Source: an uncultured Pseudomonadales bacterium
Lineage (GTDB): Bacteria > Pseudomonadota > Gammaproteobacteria > Pseudomonadales > Pseudohongiellaceae
Length of the DNA: 64,000 nucleotides
Assembly (NCBI GenBank): GCA_949372635.1
Contig: CASIAB010000007.1
Location: forward strand, 1-64,000
Direction: 5' to 3'
In this document: positions 48,955-60,172 of the stretch, piece by piece
Layout: every line of letters begins with the position of its first letter
Position numbering within the stretch: the first letter of the stretch is position 1
Program-made: the position numbers and the translations under genes
The notes under the pieces: generated by a model
Database searches by the model: none
Told to the model about the DNA's origin: nothing
Seen by the model: only the letters and a program-made list of their open reading frames with translations

Positions 48955-51111
48955 CTAACCGCGGCGCCAGGCAAAAAACTTCTCGAGATAAGGAAAATAC
49001 TTTACCGGTAGGCGCTCACTGCGCCAAGCGTTAGCCGCAAATTTGTTCGCCTCCAATAGAGTTGGATAGATATGTGTCACTGCCGAAATTTTCTTCAAAC
49101 CCATTCCGTGGGTCATGGCGAAAACAAACTCCCCAATCACCTCGCTTGCGTGATGCCCAACTATGGTCACCCCTAGAATCTTATCCTTACCTGGGACGGT
49201 GAGAATCTTGATGAAGCCATGAGCCTCTCCATCTGCTAACGAGCGATCGTGGTGCTCCATTTCATAGCGAGTGAGCTCATAGACAATATTTCGCTCGACA
49301 GCTTCCGTCTCGTTGAGCCCAACTCTTGCAACTTCCGGGTCGGTAAACGTAGCCCAAGGGACAACATTATAATTCGTCTTCGAGCGCCAGAGCCCACCCA
49401 ACATTGCATTCAGCGAGGCGAACCAGGCTTGAAACGATGCCATATGGGTAAACTGATAGGGACCGGCTACATCGCCGCAGGCGAAAATGTTTGGCAGGGT
49501 TGTTTGCAAGTATTCGTTGACCTCTACTGTGCCTTGCTTGGTAAGCGCTAGGCCCAAATTTTCCAGGCCGAAACCTTCCACGTTTGCCTTGCGACCAACC
49601 GCCAACAAAACCTTGTCGAATTCGACTCTAACAGTCTTTCCGTTATTGTCTGCTTCCATGTAGTCACCACTATCGCCGGCACCAAACTTCAATAGTTTAT
49701 GGCCGGTGAGCAACGCAATGCCCTGCTCTCTAAAAGCCTTCGAAACTATCTTGGACACTTCTTCATCCTCACGCGGCATGATGCGGTCAGCCATATCCAT
49801 CTGCGTCACTTCTGCGCCGAGATTACTGAATGCCTGCGCCAATTCACAACCGATTGGTCCACCACCCACAACTAGCAGCCTCTTCGGCAACTCATCCAGC
49901 AACCATACGGAATCAGAGGTGAGATGGTTGATTTCATTCAGACCAGGAATAGGTGGTACGAATGGCTGTGCACCCGTGGCAAGAATTATTGAGCGGGTAG
50001 TGATTTTTCTGCCGTTCACTTTTACAGAATACGGGGATTCGATAACAGCATCGCCTAATTCAACTTCGACACCCAAGGATGTGAAGCGCTCTATAGAATC
50101 ATGAGGTTCAATAGTTTTGATCACTTCTTGTACACGCGCCATTACTGCAGAGAAATCTATCTTTCCCTGCGCTCCTTCGATTCCAAATTCTTTCGCACGT
50201 CTTATGTAAGCCATAATGCGACCACTGCGAATAATCGTTTTGCTGGGAACGCAACCTGTGTTTAAGCAGTCTCCTCCCATTTTGTGCTTCTCGATAAGAA
50301 TCACTTTCGCTTTCGCTCCTGCAGTAATCAGCGATGCTACAAGTCCTGCCGAGCCCGCACCGATCACTACAACATTTGCGTCAAATTTTTTCGGCTTGTC
50401 GAATCTTTTTAGCGCCTTATTGCGCTGCACACCATTAAGGATCAATTTGGTAATAAGAGGAAACACTCCTAGCAGCACGAGAGATGACAAAACCGGCGCA
50501 CTCACCATTCCCGAGAGGGAAGTTATCTGCGAAAGCTCTGAGCCGGCATTCACATAAACGATGGTCCCGATTAACATCCCGGCCTGACTCACAAGATAGA
50601 ACGAGGTTGTGCGAATTGCAGTCAGCCCCATCAAGAGATTCACCACGAAGAAGGGAAACAGTGGAACCATACGAATACTGAAAAGATAAAAGCTGCCGTC
50701 TTTCTCTATGCCTTTGTTCAGGGGAAGCAGATAGTCGCCGAATTTTCTCTGCACCCAATCTCGGAGCAGCACGCGAGATACCAGAAACGCTAGGGTTGCG
50801 CCAATGCTACTGGCGAAGGACACCAGCAACGTTCCCCAGAACACGCCAAATATAGCGCCACCTAACAGCGTGATAATTATTGCACCGGGAATCGAGAGAC
50901 AGGTGGCGATCACATAGCCCGTGAAGTAGAGGAGGGCTGTTTGAACAAAATTTTCATTCTTGTAATCTTGAATGCTGGAGAGTTGAGATTGTGCGTATTC
51001 AAGAGTTAAATACTGCCCTAAATCCAAAGTGACATAGCTGATCACTGCTATCACTATTAAGGCGACTACGATGAATTTTGTCTTATTCACAGATTTTGCC
51101 TTCAATTCCAT
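48955..51111 (-). CDS. Fusion of a TVP38/TMEM64 membrane domain and a mercuric reductase-like flavoprotein
   Basis: The 718-residue protein joins two parts. Residues 1 to about 220 form a TVP38/TMEM64 (DedA-like) membrane domain with 'GYVIATCLSIPGAIIITLLGGAIFGVFWGTLLVSFASSIGA' spanning the conserved glycine-rich segment. From about 245 a class I pyridine nucleotide-disulfide oxidoreductase follows: FAD motif 'VVIGAGSAGLVASL', redox pair 'GGDCLNTGCVPSK', NAD motif 'LLVVGGGPIGCELAQAF', 'FACGDVAGPYQFTHMA' and the C-terminal 'HIYPTLLEANKFAAN'. In place of the usual lipoamide-type His-Glu pair the end reads THIYPT. No mer operon genes are near. The reduced substrate may be quinone, metal or thiol; not known. 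Confidence 0.88.
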   Translation of the reverse strand: MELKAKSVNKTKFIVVALIVIAVISYVTLDLGQYLTLEYAQSQLSSIQDYKNENFVQTALLYFTGYVIATCLSIPGAIIITLLGGAIFGVFWGTLLVSFASSIGATLAFLVSRVLLRDWVQRKFGDYLLPLNKGIEKDGSFYLFSIRMVPLFPFFVVNLLMGLTAIRTTSFYLVSQAGMLIGTIVYVNAGSELSQITSLSGMVSAPVLSSLVLLGVFPLITKLILNGVQRNKALKRFDKPKKFDANVVVIGAGSAGLVASLITAGAKAKVILIEKHKMGGDCLNTGCVPSKTIIRSGRIMAYIRRAKEFGIEGAQGKIDFSAVMARVQEVIKTIEPHDSIERFTSLGVEVELGDAVIESPYSVKVNGRKITTRSIILATGAQPFVPPIPGLNEINHLTSDSVWLLDELPKRLLVVGGGPIGCELAQAFSNLGAEVTQMDMADRIMPREDEEVSKIVSKAFREQGIALLTGHKLLKFGAGDSGDYMEADNNGKTVRVEFDKVLLAVGRKANVEGFGLENLGLALTKQGTVEVNEYLQTTLPNIFACGDVAGPYQFTHMASFQAWFASLNAMLGGLWRSKTNYNVVPWATFTDPEVARVGLNETEAVERNIVYELTRYEMEHHDRSLADGEAHGFIKILTVPGKDKILGVTIVGHHASEVIGEFVFAMTHGMGLKKISAVTHIYPTLLEANKFAANAWRSERLPVKYFPYLEKFFAWRRG

Positions 51112-51164
51112 TTACAGGAGGATTACTTGACATTGAGGGACGCAGAGCAGTTTCTGGCATATAA

Positions 51165-52325
<1,161 letters not shown>

Positions 52326-52489
52326 AATATCTGACGGACATTTCACAGGAAAATCAACCCGCCACTTGAAACCTGAATTTTTGGCCTTATCATAGGCACC
52401 ATGTGAGCCTGTAATCGAATATTTTAGTCTAACAGACTCCTTATTTACGACTCTGAATCCCCAAATAGCTTAATACAAGGAAATCTCTT

Positions 52490-52816
52490 ATGAGCGACAA
52501 TATCGTTCACACTTCTGATAGCAGTTTCGAAGCTGACGTACTTCAAGCCGAAGGCCCCGTTCTAGTTGATTTCTGGGCGGAGTGGTGTGGCCCCTGCAAG
52601 ATGATAGCGCCAGTACTTGAAGAGCTAGCCGGCGAATACGACGGCAAACTGAAGATATGCAAGATGGATGTCGATGCCAACATCGAAACAGCTCCAAAAT
52701 ACGGCGTAAGAGGTATTCCTACCCTAATCGTGTTCAACAACGGCGACGTGGCCGGCACCAAGGTTGGGGCATTGTCTAAATCACAGCTTTCCGCTTTTAT
52801 TGACAGCGTGATTTAA
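52490..52816 (+). CDS. trxA: Thioredoxin 1
   Basis: The 108-residue protein is a complete thioredoxin with the active site WCGPC (Cys33, Cys36) in '[16 protein letters not shown]', the buried Asp in 'VLVDFWA' and the cis-Pro in '[15 protein letters not shown]'. It reduces cytoplasmic disulfides with electrons from thioredoxin reductase. The order hemB, trxA, rho, ubiD resembles other gammaproteobacteria, where trxA and rho are neighbours. Confidence 0.97.
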   Translation: MSDNIVHTSDSSFEADVLQAEGPVLVDFWAEWCGPCKMIAPVLEELAGEYDGKLKICKMDVDANIETAPKYGVRGIPTLIVFNNGDVAGTKVGALSKSQLSAFIDSVI

Positions 52817-52830
52817 ATTGCGTTTAATGA

Positions 52831-52854
52831 GGCATCTTAAGAATTTGAGATGCC
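52831..52854 (+). terminator. Hairpin after trxA, possible terminator
   Basis: GGCATCT (52831-52837) pairs with AGATGCC (52848-52854) around a 10-base loop, starting 14 bases after the trxA stop. There is no T run behind it, so it may be a weak or factor-assisted terminator or an RNA-stabilising hairpin. Confidence 0.4.
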
Positions 52855-53406
52855 ACAGGATGTCTCCAAGTCGATTCAATTCAATATGGTATTGGTCGAT
52901 CCGATTACCAAAAAAACTAAAATCCCTGACTTTATATTGTGACTCGCCGGATGTAAGTCCGATACCCAGAATCAAAATTAAACGAATTTAAAAGCCCACT
53001 TCTCACCATCGACTAGTATTTACAGGTGGACATAATGAAAAAGTAGGTCTATATTGCGGAAAAGTTGAAGTTAAAAAACAGCGCTGCCCATTTAAATAGC
53101 CAAAGAACTACAGTCAACACATTAAATACCGATATAAACCGCAAGTGATGCAACCGACATTAATCGCTAATGGAATTTAGAACGGTCAGTCGTTAGCAGC
53201 TAAAAACAACAATCTCCGCCGTACATGAATTTTTAAAACTTAAGCCAAAAACCCTTAGCGAAACCCCTAACTAATACTACTTTATCTATGGCACTTAGAT
53301 GTGCGTGCCAATAATAATTTAGGCAGCCCTACTAAACCTGATATAAATCAAGCACTCCAAAACTAGAAACCTCTGAACTCCTAAACTCACAAGAAGATCC
53401 TAATAC
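52855..53406. other. AT-rich leader region before rho
   Basis: About 550 bases between the trxA hairpin and the rho start contain no coding frame with a family match or a good ribosome binding site. In enterobacteria the rho transcript has a long leader used for Rho autoregulation, and a leader of that kind could lie here. I see no defined element, only an AT-rich stretch with several short A runs. Confidence 0.3.
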
Positions 53407-54666
53407 ATGAACCTAACCGAATTAAAGCAAAAGCCAATCGCTGAACTTCTAGCTACTGCCCACGAAATGGGATTGGACAATGTTTCGAGAACACGCAAGC
53501 AAGACATCATCTTCGTGTTACTCAAGAAGCATGCGAAGAGCGGCGAAGATATTAGTGGCGACGGGGTCTTGGAAATATTACAGGATGGGTTCGGCTTCCT
53601 GCGGTCGGCGGACTCTTCGTATCTGGCAGGGCCGGATGATATCTATGTTTCACCTAGTCAGATAAGACGCTTTAATCTACGTACCGGCGACACCGTCGCA
53701 GGGAAAATTAGACCGCCAAAAGACGGCGAGCGCTATTTTGCACTACTGAAAATTCACGAAATTAACTTCAGTAGCCCTGAAGAATCCAAGAACAAGATCC
53801 TTTTCGAAAACCTCACTCCACTATTCCCAGACGACAGACTAACTCTCGAGACCGGCAATGGCAGCACCGAAGACCTTAGCGCCCGAGTCATCGACTTGGC
53901 GGCACCCATTGGCAAAGGACAGCGCGGTCTCATTGTTTCTCCACCGAAGGCAGGTAAGACATTAATCCTGCAAAACATGGCGCAGTCCATTGCTAGGAAT
54001 AATCCCGAATGCAGACTCATCGTTCTTCTAATCGACGAACGGCCGGAGGAAGTAACAGAAATGCAGCGCTCGGTGCGCGGCGAAGTTGTAGCCAGCACAT
54101 TCGATGAACCGCCTGCCCGGCACGTACAAGTGGCAGAGATGGTGATTGAGAAGGCGAAGCGTCTAGTCGAGCACAAAGAAGACGTGATCATCTTATTAGA
54201 TTCGATTACGCGTCTTGCCAGAGCCTACAACACAATCATCCCATCCTCCGGAAAAGTATTAACTGGTGGTGTCGATGCCCATGCACTGGAGCGCCCGAAG
54301 CGATTCTTCGGCGCGGCAAGAAATTTGGAAGAAGGCGGCAGCCTCACTATTATCGCTACTGCGCTGGTCGAAACCGGCTCGAAGATGGACGAAGTCATCT
54401 ACGAAGAATTTAAGGGCACGGGTAATATGGAATTGCATCTCGATCGGAAAATTGCAGAGAAGCGAGTCTACCCTGCCATCAACGTACGCAAATCTGGCAC
54501 ACGTCGTGAAGAATTGCTAACCTCCGAAGAAGAATTGCAACGCATGTGGATTCTACGCAAGCTGCTCACCTCGATGGAAGATGTGCAAGCCACCGAATTC
54601 ATTATCGACAAGCTGAAAGAAACGAAGACTAATGAAGAGTTTTTCAATTCGATGAAACGCAAGTAA
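53407..54666 (+). CDS. rho: Transcription termination factor Rho
   Basis: The 419-residue protein is standard length. It has the N-terminal Rho domain '[25 protein letters not shown]', the RNA-binding cold-shock fold '[15 protein letters not shown]' with '[18 protein letters not shown]', Walker A '[15 protein letters not shown]', Walker B '[16 protein letters not shown]'-type spacing, and the R loop '[14 protein letters not shown]'. It is the ATP-dependent hexameric helicase that ends transcription of untranslated RNA. ubiD follows after 52 bases on the same strand. Confidence 0.98.
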   Translation: MNLTELKQKPIAELLATAHEMGLDNVSRTRKQDIIFVLLKKHAKSGEDISGDGVLEILQDGFGFLRSADSSYLAGPDDIYVSPSQIRRFNLRTGDTVAGKIRPPKDGERYFALLKIHEINFSSPEESKNKILFENLTPLFPDDRLTLETGNGSTEDLSARVIDLAAPIGKGQRGLIVSPPKAGKTLILQNMAQSIARNNPECRLIVLLIDERPEEVTEMQRSVRGEVVASTFDEPPARHVQVAEMVIEKAKRLVEHKEDVIILLDSITRLARAYNTIIPSSGKVLTGGVDAHALERPKRFFGAARNLEEGGSLTIIATALVETGSKMDEVIYEEFKGTGNMELHLDRKIAEKRVYPAINVRKSGTRREELLTSEEELQRMWILRKLLTSMEDVQATEFIIDKLKETKTNEEFFNSMKRK

Positions 54667-54718
54667 CCTGTTCTAGCAAATCCGTGTCTTAACCTATTAA
54701 CAACGTAAACGGCCCGCC

Positions 54719-56197
54719 ATGTCATTTAGAGATTTGCGCGACTTCATAGCACTTCTTGAGGAAGAGGGTGAGCTCAAGCGAATCCAAACAGAAGTCGATC
54801 CTTATCTAGAAGTTACCGAGATAAGCGATCGTACGCTGCGCAGCAACGGTCCTGCGCTGCTTTTTGAAAACCCTAAAGGCTCGAAGATTCCGATGCTTAC
54901 TAATCTATTTGGTAACACTCGGCGCATCGCGCTGGCCATGGGACAGAAAGATTTGGAGGGCCTTAGAGACGTAGGTAAATTATTAGCCTTCCTTAAAGAG
55001 CCCGAACCACCGAAGGGCTGGAAACACCTCTGGGAGACACTACCAAGTTACAAGAGCGTGCTTAACATGCCCGCCAAAGTTCGCAAGTCCGCGCCTTGTC
55101 AGGAAGTAATAATACACGGTGATGACATTAACCTGAACTTCTTACCCATCCAGACATGTTGGCCGGGAGATGTCGGCCCTCTCGTTACGTGGCCTCTAGT
55201 TATCACGAAAGGCCCTGATAAAGAGCGACAGAACCTCGGCATCTACCGTATGCAGTTGGCAGGGCCCAATAAACTTATTATGCGCTGGCTTTCGCATCGT
55301 GGCGGCGCACTCGACTTTCTCGAGTGGCAGCAGGCGCATCCGGGCGAATCTTTCCCAGTATCCATCGCTATCGGTACCGACCCAGCTACTATTTTGGCGA
55401 CCGTTACTCCCGTGCCCGACACCTTGTCTGAATATGCCTTCGCTGGCTTACTACGCGGCAGAAAGACCGAAGTCGTGAAATCGCGAACCAATGATTTGCA
55501 AGTGCCAGCCAGTGCAGAATTCGTCTTAGAGGGCGTAATTGAACCTGGCGAGATGGCCGACGAGGGACCATATGGTGACCATACAGGCTACTATAACGAG
55601 GTCGAAAAATTCCCCGTGTTCACGGTGACGTGTATCACCCATCGCAAAGATCCAATCTATCACAGCACCTATACAGGCCGACCGCCAGATGAGCCTGCGA
55701 TGCTAGGCGTCGCATTGAATGAAGTCTTCGTGCCGCTTCTACAAAAACAATTTCCAGAGATCGTCGATTTTTATTTACCTCCGGAAGGCTGCTCTTATCG
55801 ACTTGCAATAGTTAGCATAAAGAAACAGTATCCCGGCCATCCCAAACGAGTGATGATGGGTGTGTGGTCATTCCTACGTCAGTTCATGTATACCAAGTTT
55901 GTTATCGTGGTCGACGACGATGTAAATATTCGAAGCTGGGATGATGTGATCTGGGCAGTAACTACCCGCATGGATCCTATTCGCGATACGGTACTCATTG
56001 ACAACACACCTATTGATTACCTAGATTTTGCATCTCCCGTATCTGGTCTTGGCTCGAAAATGGGCATGGATGCAACGAATAAAATGGAAGGTGAAACAAC
56101 TCGTAAATGGGGCAACACTATCGCCATGAGCGATGACGTGAAGGCACGAGTTGATCAAATGTGGCAAGAACTCGGCATCGAAAGCGACGAGAGCTAG
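54719..56197 (+). CDS. ubiD: 4-hydroxy-3-polyprenylbenzoate decarboxylase
   Basis: The 492-residue protein is full length and opens '[22 protein letters not shown]'. It contains '[19 protein letters not shown]', '[26 protein letters not shown]', '[10 protein letters not shown]', the catalytic Arg-Glu-Glu region around '[22 protein letters not shown]', and '[19 protein letters not shown]'. UbiD is the prenylated-FMN decarboxylase of ubiquinone synthesis; it needs UbiX for its cofactor, not seen here. Its position after rho is conserved in related genomes. Confidence 0.97.
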   Translation: MSFRDLRDFIALLEEEGELKRIQTEVDPYLEVTEISDRTLRSNGPALLFENPKGSKIPMLTNLFGNTRRIALAMGQKDLEGLRDVGKLLAFLKEPEPPKGWKHLWETLPSYKSVLNMPAKVRKSAPCQEVIIHGDDINLNFLPIQTCWPGDVGPLVTWPLVITKGPDKERQNLGIYRMQLAGPNKLIMRWLSHRGGALDFLEWQQAHPGESFPVSIAIGTDPATILATVTPVPDTLSEYAFAGLLRGRKTEVVKSRTNDLQVPASAEFVLEGVIEPGEMADEGPYGDHTGYYNEVEKFPVFTVTCITHRKDPIYHSTYTGRPPDEPAMLGVALNEVFVPLLQKQFPEIVDFYLPPEGCSYRLAIVSIKKQYPGHPKRVMMGVWSFLRQFMYTKFVIVVDDDVNIRSWDDVIWAVTTRMDPIRDTVLIDNTPIDYLDFASPVSGLGSKMGMDATNKMEGETTRKWGNTIAMSDDVKARVDQMWQELGIESDES

Positions 56198-56312
56198 ACC
56201 TATAACTGCTCGTTCTGGCAATTCAAAATAAACGGTCTCTTACGCGAAGTCCTGTTTTAAAAAAAATCAGAGAGGGCTTGCTTGAACAGGTCGAGGTGTT
56301 AATGGCCAACTT

Positions 56313-57144
56313 ATGAAAAATGCACTTCTTTGGCTGCGACTGATATTCCTTGTTTACAGCGTCATATTACTTGTCACGGTATTCCTTCAGAACAAAACAG
56401 ATATCGTTTTCATTTTCGCCGTCGCTTCAGACTCCGGGCTTGCGATAATTATCTTATTCTGGGTCTTGACTATACACCCAATACCGGCCACCACATTCAC
56501 AATACTCAGAGACAGAAAGAATTCGGTCACTTTTTGAACTTTGCTCTAGATTCAGCTCAATAGTATTCTCTCGAATTTCTTGCGCGGCGGTGTATGGCAG
56601 ATCTTTGCACGTATCTTCGACATGAACAATATAGATATAAGCAAAATAGACATTAGTGTGATCGTACTCTATGAGGGCATCCACCTACGCCATTATCATA
56701 TGAATAATTCTATCCATTCTAGAATTTTACTTATTTAGCTCCAACGAGTTGCATTCCACGTTGGCCTTGGCCTTATTACTAGGCAGTGTCGTGGCTACCC
56801 CCCTAGCTCTATATTTCAAAAAGCGTAGCTTCATTACTCTGATCACCACCTATGTGCAGTTGACCGCCGTATATAAATTTTTCTGGTAGTTTTCCCCCGG
56901 TCCTTGCTATTTCCAAATGGCAGCTATTAGCATGAGTGCGGCAAGCAACTGCATATTTCCAGCAGTGGCTTACTACCTCTTCTCCTTTGTTGTAAGCTTT
57001 GTCAGCATTTATTCGCTCTAGGGTATCGGCATTTTCGAGGTCATGTACTCCGAAATTGCAATCTTCGAGCTATCTTGCACACCGCTGATCATATTCGTCG
57101 CAGGCTCTCGAGTCTTAGTACTGTTCTGCGATATGCTAACTTGA
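56313..57144 (+). pseudogene. Decayed multi-pass membrane protein gene
   Basis: The 1084-base stretch between ubiD and the META-domain gene contains hydrophobic, protein-like pieces in different frames broken by stops. They are 'MKNALLWLRLIFLVYSVILL' from ATG 56313, 'LLLGSVVATPLALYFKKR' with 'LITTYVQLTAVYKFFW' ending at a TAG near 56887, and 'VAYYLFSFVVSFVSIYSL' then TAG then 'GIGIFEVMYSEIAIFEL' to TGA 57144. The 'GIGIFE' piece recalls the UPF0104/MprF-type flippase domain, but this is a weak resemblance. I read the region as remnants of one or two lost membrane protein genes. Confidence 0.4.
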
Positions 57145-57281
57145 ATTAGTTATATGCAAATTAAAATCAGTGGCGGGGTTGGCGGGAAGCAAGACGCTCA
57201 GTAGAATATGGCCACCGCCTGGATGTAAAGCATCAACAGCGTAAACCATCAAGAGTACAAACTCTTCAGGAAGCCTGAATT

Positions 57282-57722
57282 ATGAGAAAAACACTGTCAC
57301 GACGCCTAGCCTTAGGCTCTCTATTGATGCTCGTTCTATCATCAAACCAATTCAATCTTGCGCTAGAAAAAGACACCAATCTCGAAGACACGAATTGGCA
57401 ACTGCTAAACATGAAAGTATTGGGCGGCTTCCTGTTCACACCACGCGATCCAAGCCAATATCGTTTGAATTTCCGATCTGAGAACAGACTCACTGGCACA
57501 TCAGACTGCAATACAATCACCGGCTCCTATTTTCAGGAGAGCATCGGCTTTCGCTTCGACCCTTTCGTTTCCACACGCAAACTCTGCCCCCCGGGCTCGC
57601 TTCATAACAACCTAGTCCTAATTCTAAAAGATGTAAACGAAATCGAATTTCGCGATGGAAAGATGTTCATGACGAATGGGTATGATGGAGTGGAATTAGA
57701 ATTCGAGAAACGCGGTTTTTAA
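57282..57722 (+). CDS. META-domain (HslJ-like) exported protein
   Basis: The 146-residue protein has an N-terminal export signal (about 7-27). A META domain follows: 'LEDTNWQLLNMKVLG', 'YRLNFRSENRLTGTSDCNTITGSYF', 'STRKLCPPGSLHNNLVLIL' and a closing 'KMFMTNGYDGVELEFEK'. The 'GxxDCNxxxGxY' type motif is the family's hallmark. META proteins such as HslJ are small envelope proteins linked to heat or antibiotic stress, with no defined biochemical activity. It stands alone, preceded by decayed sequence. Confidence 0.8.
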   Translation: MRKTLSRRLALGSLLMLVLSSNQFNLALEKDTNLEDTNWQLLNMKVLGGFLFTPRDPSQYRLNFRSENRLTGTSDCNTITGSYFQESIGFRFDPFVSTRKLCPPGSLHNNLVLILKDVNEIEFRDGKMFMTNGYDGVELEFEKRGF

Positions 57723-57756
57723 TTTAAACCAAGCGTTTATATCTACTCAATATCTA

Positions 57757-59013
57757 CTAGACTTTATCTAGGGCTTTCGGCATTGAAAGGTTGGGTAGCT
57801 GAGCACCAACTCTTTGCAAAAATTTCTCTTGATGTTCATCGGCGAGCTTCTCTTCGCCTAAGAATTTCAACAATCGCGCGAGCTCACCATGAGCCTCCGC
57901 CGTAGACGAGATTTCAATGCTTTTATCAAAATACTCTCTCGCCTTTCCCCAGAGTTCGTTACGCATCGCTAACCGTCCCAGCGTAACTAATAGCCTCGCG
58001 TTTCCTGGCCTGTTCTGAATCCAGCTCTCTGCTATTAACAGCTGACGATGTGACGTACCAAAATCCAACTCGCCGTAGCGCTTAATAAGTTCGTCACTCC
58101 AACTCTTATTAAGAGCAACTTCTATAGCCTTGCTTGCCTGTTCTTTCTGATCTAGCTTAAACAATAAATCAGCATAATGTTTAACGATTTTCTCATCGTA
58201 CTTGTAGAGTGCCGTACCTTTTTTCCAGGCCTTCTCTAGCTGCGCACTAATCTCCGTGTCACTAAAATCTATTCTCTGATTGCCTATCCGGTATAGATTT
58301 TCTATGAAGATTCGAACACGAATTAGCTCGGCCTCCTGACCATCGATTACACTATTCTTCTCAAGGGCTGGCAGCAACTTTTCTAGTTGCTCCCAATCGT
58401 TGAGCTTCAAGTAGACCTCTTTCAAAAGTTGCAGTAGAGACGTATCATTCAAAGAACTGATTTTCATCTGCTGTAGTACGGCCACGCATTGATCCAGTTG
58501 ATTAGACTTGAACAAGAGTTGCGCTTTAAGCGAGTTGACAGTAGAGCGTACAGCAGGGTACTTATTTTCAGCAGTCTCCAGACAATTCATCCACGCATCT
58601 TTATTACCCAACCGATGTGCTGCGTAGGCCGCGGCGAGATAATTGACGACACTCGCATCCGGATCCTTCATGCCTTTCTTAAGGAGGTTGTAACTAGACT
58701 CCCAACTACCGCGGGTAAAGTACAGCAAACCCTCGATAGTCTTGCTCCTACTTTTCGCTCTCAAGTGCTCCTTGTAGTTTCTCCCAAAACGAATAAGGTG
58801 CCAGGGATTAATCCAGTGACACACAATAAGAATAAACTTAATGACAAGATAGAGAACGATTACCGCAGCGAGCAGGGCAAACACGCTGGTCTCAAAAGTA
58901 GTGTCGCCGAAGGCAATTAGCAGATAACCGGGGTCGCCTGGGAATCCAAGATAGAGACTGACTAGAAGCGCCAGAACTATTGCGAGAAGGCTAAAGAGGT
59001 ATAACTTGACCAT
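57757..59013 (-). CDS. hemY: HemY, membrane-anchored TPR protein of haem synthesis operon
   Basis: The 418-residue protein begins with two membrane helices (about 2-22 and 40-65) and the HemY N-terminal pattern 'GFPGDPGYLLIAFGDTTFETSVFALLAAVIV'. Repeated TPR helices follow ('VVNYLAAAYAAHRLGNKDAWMNCLETA', 'LLVTLGRLAMRNELWGKAREYFDKSI'). In proteobacteria this protein lies downstream of hemX in the hemCDXY cluster. It is distinct from the Bacillus HemY oxidase, and its exact role is not settled. It starts eight bases after hemX ends. Confidence 0.92.
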   Translation of the reverse strand: MVKLYLFSLLAIVLALLVSLYLGFPGDPGYLLIAFGDTTFETSVFALLAAVIVLYLVIKFILIVCHWINPWHLIRFGRNYKEHLRAKSRSKTIEGLLYFTRGSWESSYNLLKKGMKDPDASVVNYLAAAYAAHRLGNKDAWMNCLETAENKYPAVRSTVNSLKAQLLFKSNQLDQCVAVLQQMKISSLNDTSLLQLLKEVYLKLNDWEQLEKLLPALEKNSVIDGQEAELIRVRIFIENLYRIGNQRIDFSDTEISAQLEKAWKKGTALYKYDEKIVKHYADLLFKLDQKEQASKAIEVALNKSWSDELIKRYGELDFGTSHRQLLIAESWIQNRPGNARLLVTLGRLAMRNELWGKAREYFDKSIEISSTAEAHGELARLLKFLGEEKLADEHQEKFLQRVGAQLPNLSMPKALDKV

Positions 59014-59021
59014 AGACTAGT

Positions 59022-60137
59022 CTACCGCTCGCTTTCTGCGAGTTGATTGATCAGTGACAAGGACTGACTCAAAGCTGGCAACAGAGGATCGATGTCGATT
59101 GCGCGAAGTTGATTTATCTTGCTCGTCAACGCTTGCCCTTGCACTGAATTAGTAACAGCATAGCGTTGGAACCATTCCTGACCCTTCGCCATGGCCTTTT
59201 GATACAAGCCGTTGTCGCGCATCAAAAGAGCGAGCTTTGCCTGTTCGAGCATAAGCCGTAGATTGTGTTTAATAAGATCGTCCTGCCCGGGAGCCAACAT
59301 AGCCTCAGGCGTTTCTTCCCATTCGCGCCAGACAAATATTGAGCTCAGAAATTCGAAGCTGTAATCTAAGAAATTATTCGCTTCGCCACCTAGTTTCAGC
59401 GGCTGAGATTCAGAATTACGCCGATTTTCAAATTCTGTACGCATGCTATTGAGCAGGTCGATGTTCTCCATTTCTGCGAGTAGGCTATCCAAGCGCAGAT
59501 AAATGCCTTCACGATCCAGAACCTCTATATTTCTTAGTGTTTGTATATCGATTGCGATCGCCTGCCGGACAGCGAATACACTCGAACTGCCAGAATCCAC
59601 CAGCGCCTGATCTGCAATCTCCAGTTGGGAGATCGCGGTAATAACGTCGCCCTCTAACCTTAACTTCAGATTGGCTAAACCAACTAGATACTGCCCTTCG
59701 AGAATCTTCCAGCCTCGATCAGTCGCATTGTTCGTCAGCAACTGTGCGGCTTGAAGATCCCCGAGCTGTAACGTAAGGCTATCGATTTCACCAGATAGTA
59801 CCGATTCCAGCTCTCGCACAGAAGAATCATCGAATTCAATCGGCTCAGGAGCGGCAAGCTGCGCCTGCTCGATCTGTGCCAATTGCGTGCCCTGTGTGGC
59901 TAGGCTCTGATTCAACTGCTGATTTTCGAGCTCAAGCTCGGCCAACTTCGATTGCAGGGAAATTTGTTGATATGCGAGGAACAATACCCCAGCAACGATG
60001 GGTAATAGAAAAATGGTAACTGCCGCAAACCGCCGCCTTGCGGTCTGTTGCTTTCGAGTCGATCGGCTACTGACCTTAGCCGCATTGCTCTTGGATATTT
60101 CGTCCAAAATCTTAGGTGTTTCTGACTGCTCTGTCAC
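59022..60137 (-). CDS. hemX: HemX, membrane-bound coiled-coil protein of haem synthesis operon
   Basis: The 371-residue protein starts at GTG. It has a basic N-terminus, one membrane helix (about 36-56), a coiled coil ('ISLQSKLAELELENQQLNQS'), and the HemX domain with 'WKILEGQYLVGLANLKLRLEGDVITAISQLEIADQAL' and 'MRDNGLYQKAMAKGQEWFQRY'. It was once annotated as a uroporphyrinogen methyltransferase but has no such catalytic domain. It is probably an organiser of the pathway at the membrane. It lies between hemD and hemY with short gaps of 35 and 8 bases. Confidence 0.92.
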   Translation of the reverse strand: MTEQSETPKILDEISKSNAAKVSSRSTRKQQTARRRFAAVTIFLLPIVAGVLFLAYQQISLQSKLAELELENQQLNQSLATQGTQLAQIEQAQLAAPEPIEFDDSSVRELESVLSGEIDSLTLQLGDLQAAQLLTNNATDRGWKILEGQYLVGLANLKLRLEGDVITAISQLEIADQALVDSGSSSVFAVRQAIAIDIQTLRNIEVLDREGIYLRLDSLLAEMENIDLLNSMRTEFENRRNSESQPLKLGGEANNFLDYSFEFLSSIFVWREWEETPEAMLAPGQDDLIKHNLRLMLEQAKLALLMRDNGLYQKAMAKGQEWFQRYAVTNSVQGQALTSKINQLRAIDIDPLLPALSQSLSLINQLAESER

Positions 60138-60172
60138 TGGACTGCCTTCTAAGTCGTGAACTTGAGTATAGC

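Noticed and set aside
48955..50400. Dihydrolipoamide dehydrogenase or true mercuric reductase for the flavoprotein part
   Set aside because: The membrane domain fusion, absence of 2-oxoacid dehydrogenase or mer neighbours and the THIYPT ending do not fit either assignment specifically.
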